Source: Rhodococcus qingshengii JCM 15477 (GTDB lineage Bacteria; Actinomycetota; Actinomycetes; Mycobacteriales; Mycobacteriaceae). Taken from it: a stretch of DNA of 64,000 bases. The notes beneath the pieces were generated by a model that worked only from the letters and a program-made list of their open reading frames with translations, did no database searches and was not told the DNA's origin. This document shows, piece by piece, positions 60,298 to 64,000 of the stretch; the first letter of the stretch is position 1; every line of letters begins with the position of its first letter. The stretch lies in the NCBI RefSeq assembly GCF_023221595.1, contig NZ_CP096563.1:4093501-4157500 (forward strand), in the 5' to 3' direction. The position numbers were made by a program, and so were the translations under genes.

Positions 60298-60894
60298 ATG
60301 AAACTGACGACCTTTACCATCGTCACTCTCGACGGGGTGATGCAAGGACTCGGTGGTCCGGACGAAGATCGCCGTGGCGGATTCGAGCGGGGCGGCTGGT
60401 CCGCGCCATTAGTGGACACCGAAGCCATGGATTACCTCGTCCAGGTCTACCAGCGAGCTGACGCGTTCCTGTTCGGGCGACACACGTACGAGATCTTCGC
60501 CGGCTATTGGGGCGCGTTCGAGAATCCCGACGTCAACCCCATTGCAAGCGCACTGAATTCGCGGCCCAAGTACCTTGCGTCGACGACGCTCACCGATCCG
60601 CAATGGACGAACACGACAGCCCTTTCAGGTGACACCGCCACAGCTCTCGGCGAACTGAAAGCCAGACCCGGCGGTGAGCTTCAGGTGCACGGCAGTGGCA
60701 ACCTGTGCCGCTGGCTTTTCGCGAACGATCTGGTCGACGAGATGATCCTGCTGATCGTTCCGGTGGTGGTAGGCCAGGGCACGCGACTGTTTCCCGACTC
60801 CGGACCGGACATCGCACTAGAGCTGGCCGAATCGCGAGCCACATCAAAGGGCGTGACGATTCAGAGGTATCTGCCGGCTGGCCGGCCGAAGTAA
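60298..60894 (+). CDS. Dihydrofolate-reductase-fold protein, RibD C-terminal family
   Basis: A 198-residue protein of the bacterial bifunctional deaminase-reductase C-terminal (RibD_C) family. Features are TFTIVTLDGVMQG at the N-terminus, ADAFLFGRHTYEIFAGYW, a nucleotide-binding LQVHGSGNLCRWLF, and IVPVVVGQGTRLFPD. Such stand-alone proteins bind NADPH but their substrates are usually unknown; it is not the riboflavin enzyme itself. The ATG at 60298 is preferred over the ATG at 60286, which directly abuts GGGAG. Flanked on both sides by copies of the 51-bp palindromic element. Confidence 0.82.
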   Translation: MKLTTFTIVTLDGVMQGLGGPDEDRRGGFERGGWSAPLVDTEAMDYLVQVYQRADAFLFGRHTYEIFAGYWGAFENPDVNPIASALNSRPKYLASTTLTDPQWTNTTALSGDTATALGELKARPGGELQVHGSGNLCRWLFANDLVDEMILLIVPVVVGQGTRLFPDSGPDIALELAESRATSKGVTIQRYLPAGRPK

Positions 60895-60971
60895 GCGACT
60901 GCCACGGCCGACGGCATCGACTGATCCGGGCAAAGTGCCTGTCGTCCTCAGGCGTTTTCACGCCCCTAATG

Positions 60972-61022
60972 GTGTGAACGTACCGTTCCCCTCGCCTAAG
61001 AGGGTGAGCGTGTCGTTCGCTC
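60972..61022. repeat. 51-bp palindromic intergenic element, copy D
   Basis: Starts GTGTGAACGTACCGTTC and ends GTGTCGTTCGCTC. A diverged left end, but same length and right end as the family. Confidence 0.7.
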
Positions 61023-61069
61023 GATCCCGGGCGGGGTGGTGAGTCGGCGGCGTGCCCGCCCCTTTGATG

Positions 61070-61120
61070 GTGTGAACGGTGCGTTGGGTCGATCTGAGGC
61101 GACGAACGTGCCGTTCGCTC
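61070..61120. repeat. 51-bp palindromic intergenic element, copy E
   Basis: Starts GTGTGAACGGTGCGTT and ends CGTGCCGTTCGCTC. It has the same modified left end as copy D and lies downstream of the 5S rRNA gene. Confidence 0.7.
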
Positions 61121-61186
61121 GAAGTCGGGGGTGCCGGCGGCGGTGCTTTCGGGTGATGGTGGTGGTGGTGGGGTGTTTTGGGTACG

Positions 61187-61225
61187 AGAAAGCCCCCCAA
61201 CCATCACTGGTTGGGGGGCTTCTCT
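61187..61225 (-). terminator. rRNA operon terminator
   Basis: On the minus strand GAAGCCCCCCAACC pairs with GGTTGGGGGGCTTTC across a 6-nt loop just after the 5S gene, ending in TTTCTC. Confidence 0.92.
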
Positions 61226-61232
61226 AATGTGT

Positions 61233-61349
61233 GTTCGGCGGTGTCCTACTCTCCCACACCCTGTCGAGTGCAGTACCATCGGCGCTGAAGGGCTTAGCTT
61301 CCGGGTTCGGAATGGGACCGGGCGTTTCCCCTTCGCTATGACCGCCGTA
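61233..61349 (-). rRNA. rrf: 5S ribosomal RNA
   Basis: On the minus strand it runs from TTACGGCGGTCATAGCG to GACACCGCCGAACA. It includes the conserved CCCGGTCCCATTCCGAACC loop and GTGGGAGAGTAGG. Terminal sequences pair. About 117 nt, the normal length. Ends are good to about 2 nt. Confidence 0.95.
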
Positions 61350-61503
61350 ACTCTATGAAACTGTCACAGTAACCTTCTTCTGATCACCTGGTTTCACCAC
61401 CCGTCAACACCAGTTTCTGGTGTTGGGGGATGGAGAAAACAGGGTTTCTCATCAGTATCTGTGTGTTGTTTCAGATACCGCACAGTGGACGCGTAGCTTC
61501 TTT

Positions 61504-64000
<2,497 letters not shown>

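Larger units (their letters stand above)
60895..61186. other. Gene-free spacer between reductase gene and rRNA operon terminator
   Basis: No supported gene is present. The spacer contains two of the 51-bp palindromic elements 47 nt apart and a short G/T-rich run (GGTGGTGGTGGTGGGG-like) at about 61156-61174. Confidence 0.7.

Overview
The window is about 62% GC with dense, short-spaced genes and reads as the chromosome of a mycolic-acid actinobacterium, most likely Rhodococcus (R. erythropolis/qingshengii type). Evidence: a single-chain type I fatty acid synthase followed by acpS, a mycolate-reductase (CmrA) ortholog, the GlgE/GlgB/GlgP glucan set, NucS in place of MutS/MutL, and gene order matching two separate Mycobacterium tuberculosis blocks (Rv2509-Rv2524c and Rv1343c-Rv1318c). 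Gene names and comparisons come from recognising protein families by eye; no database search was run.

Layout. 1-4.3 kb: fatty acyl desaturase (cut by the window edge) with its ferredoxin reductase, a divergent TetR regulator, an epoxide-hydrolase-like enzyme and a thioesterase. 4.3-8.5 kb: MFS transporter divergent from a PadR regulator and a FadH-like dienoyl-CoA reductase. 8.5-22 kb: cmrA, a TIMP-like membrane protein, a diaminopimelate-decarboxylase-like enzyme, a HerA-like ATPase, orn, tRNA-His, a MerR/SDR pair, a lipoprotein L,D-transpeptidase, two identical tRNA-Lys genes flanking an amidase, bcp, an M20 peptidase and a TetR. 22.4-32.2 kb: acpS and the 9.3-kb fas gene. 32.6-40.5 kb: an unrecognised protein, tRNA-Leu, a racemase, LprD-like and DUF3817 proteins, rdgB, rph, a cyclic-nucleotide-phosphodiesterase-like MBL protein, rhomboid, P1 peptidase, DUF2017 and clpS. 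40.5-44.6 kb: pncB-pncA-dinG. 44.7-53.1 kb: glgP divergent from glgE-glgB and a zinc metallopeptidase lipoprotein. 53.1-60.9 kb: CnoX-like protein, a second DUF3817 protein, thiolase, methylmalonyl-CoA epimerase, DivIVA-like protein, a zinc-ribbon protein, nucS, a class III cyclase and a reductase. 61.2-64 kb: 5S and partial 23S rRNA on the minus strand.

How it fits together. Much of the window is lipid and envelope metabolism: FAS I is activated by AcpS, the desaturase, FadH and thiolase adjust or degrade acyl chains, CmrA finishes mycolates and the L,D-transpeptidase crosslinks peptidoglycan. A second theme is alpha-glucan metabolism (GlgE elongation, GlgB branching, GlgP breakdown). A third is NAD salvage (PncA, PncB).

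Most interesting non-gene signals: a family of five 51-bp palindromic intergenic elements; two unrelated 24-bp tandem-repeat arrays; a MerR promoter with a 19-bp spacer; a three-half-site PadR operator; a LacI-type palindrome lying on the -10 box of the epimerase gene; an exact 109-bp direct repeat carrying tRNA-Lys on both sides of an amidase; and a recurring -10 box placed 6-9 nt before start codons, implying many leaderless mRNAs. No prophage, insertion sequence or CRISPR array was seen.
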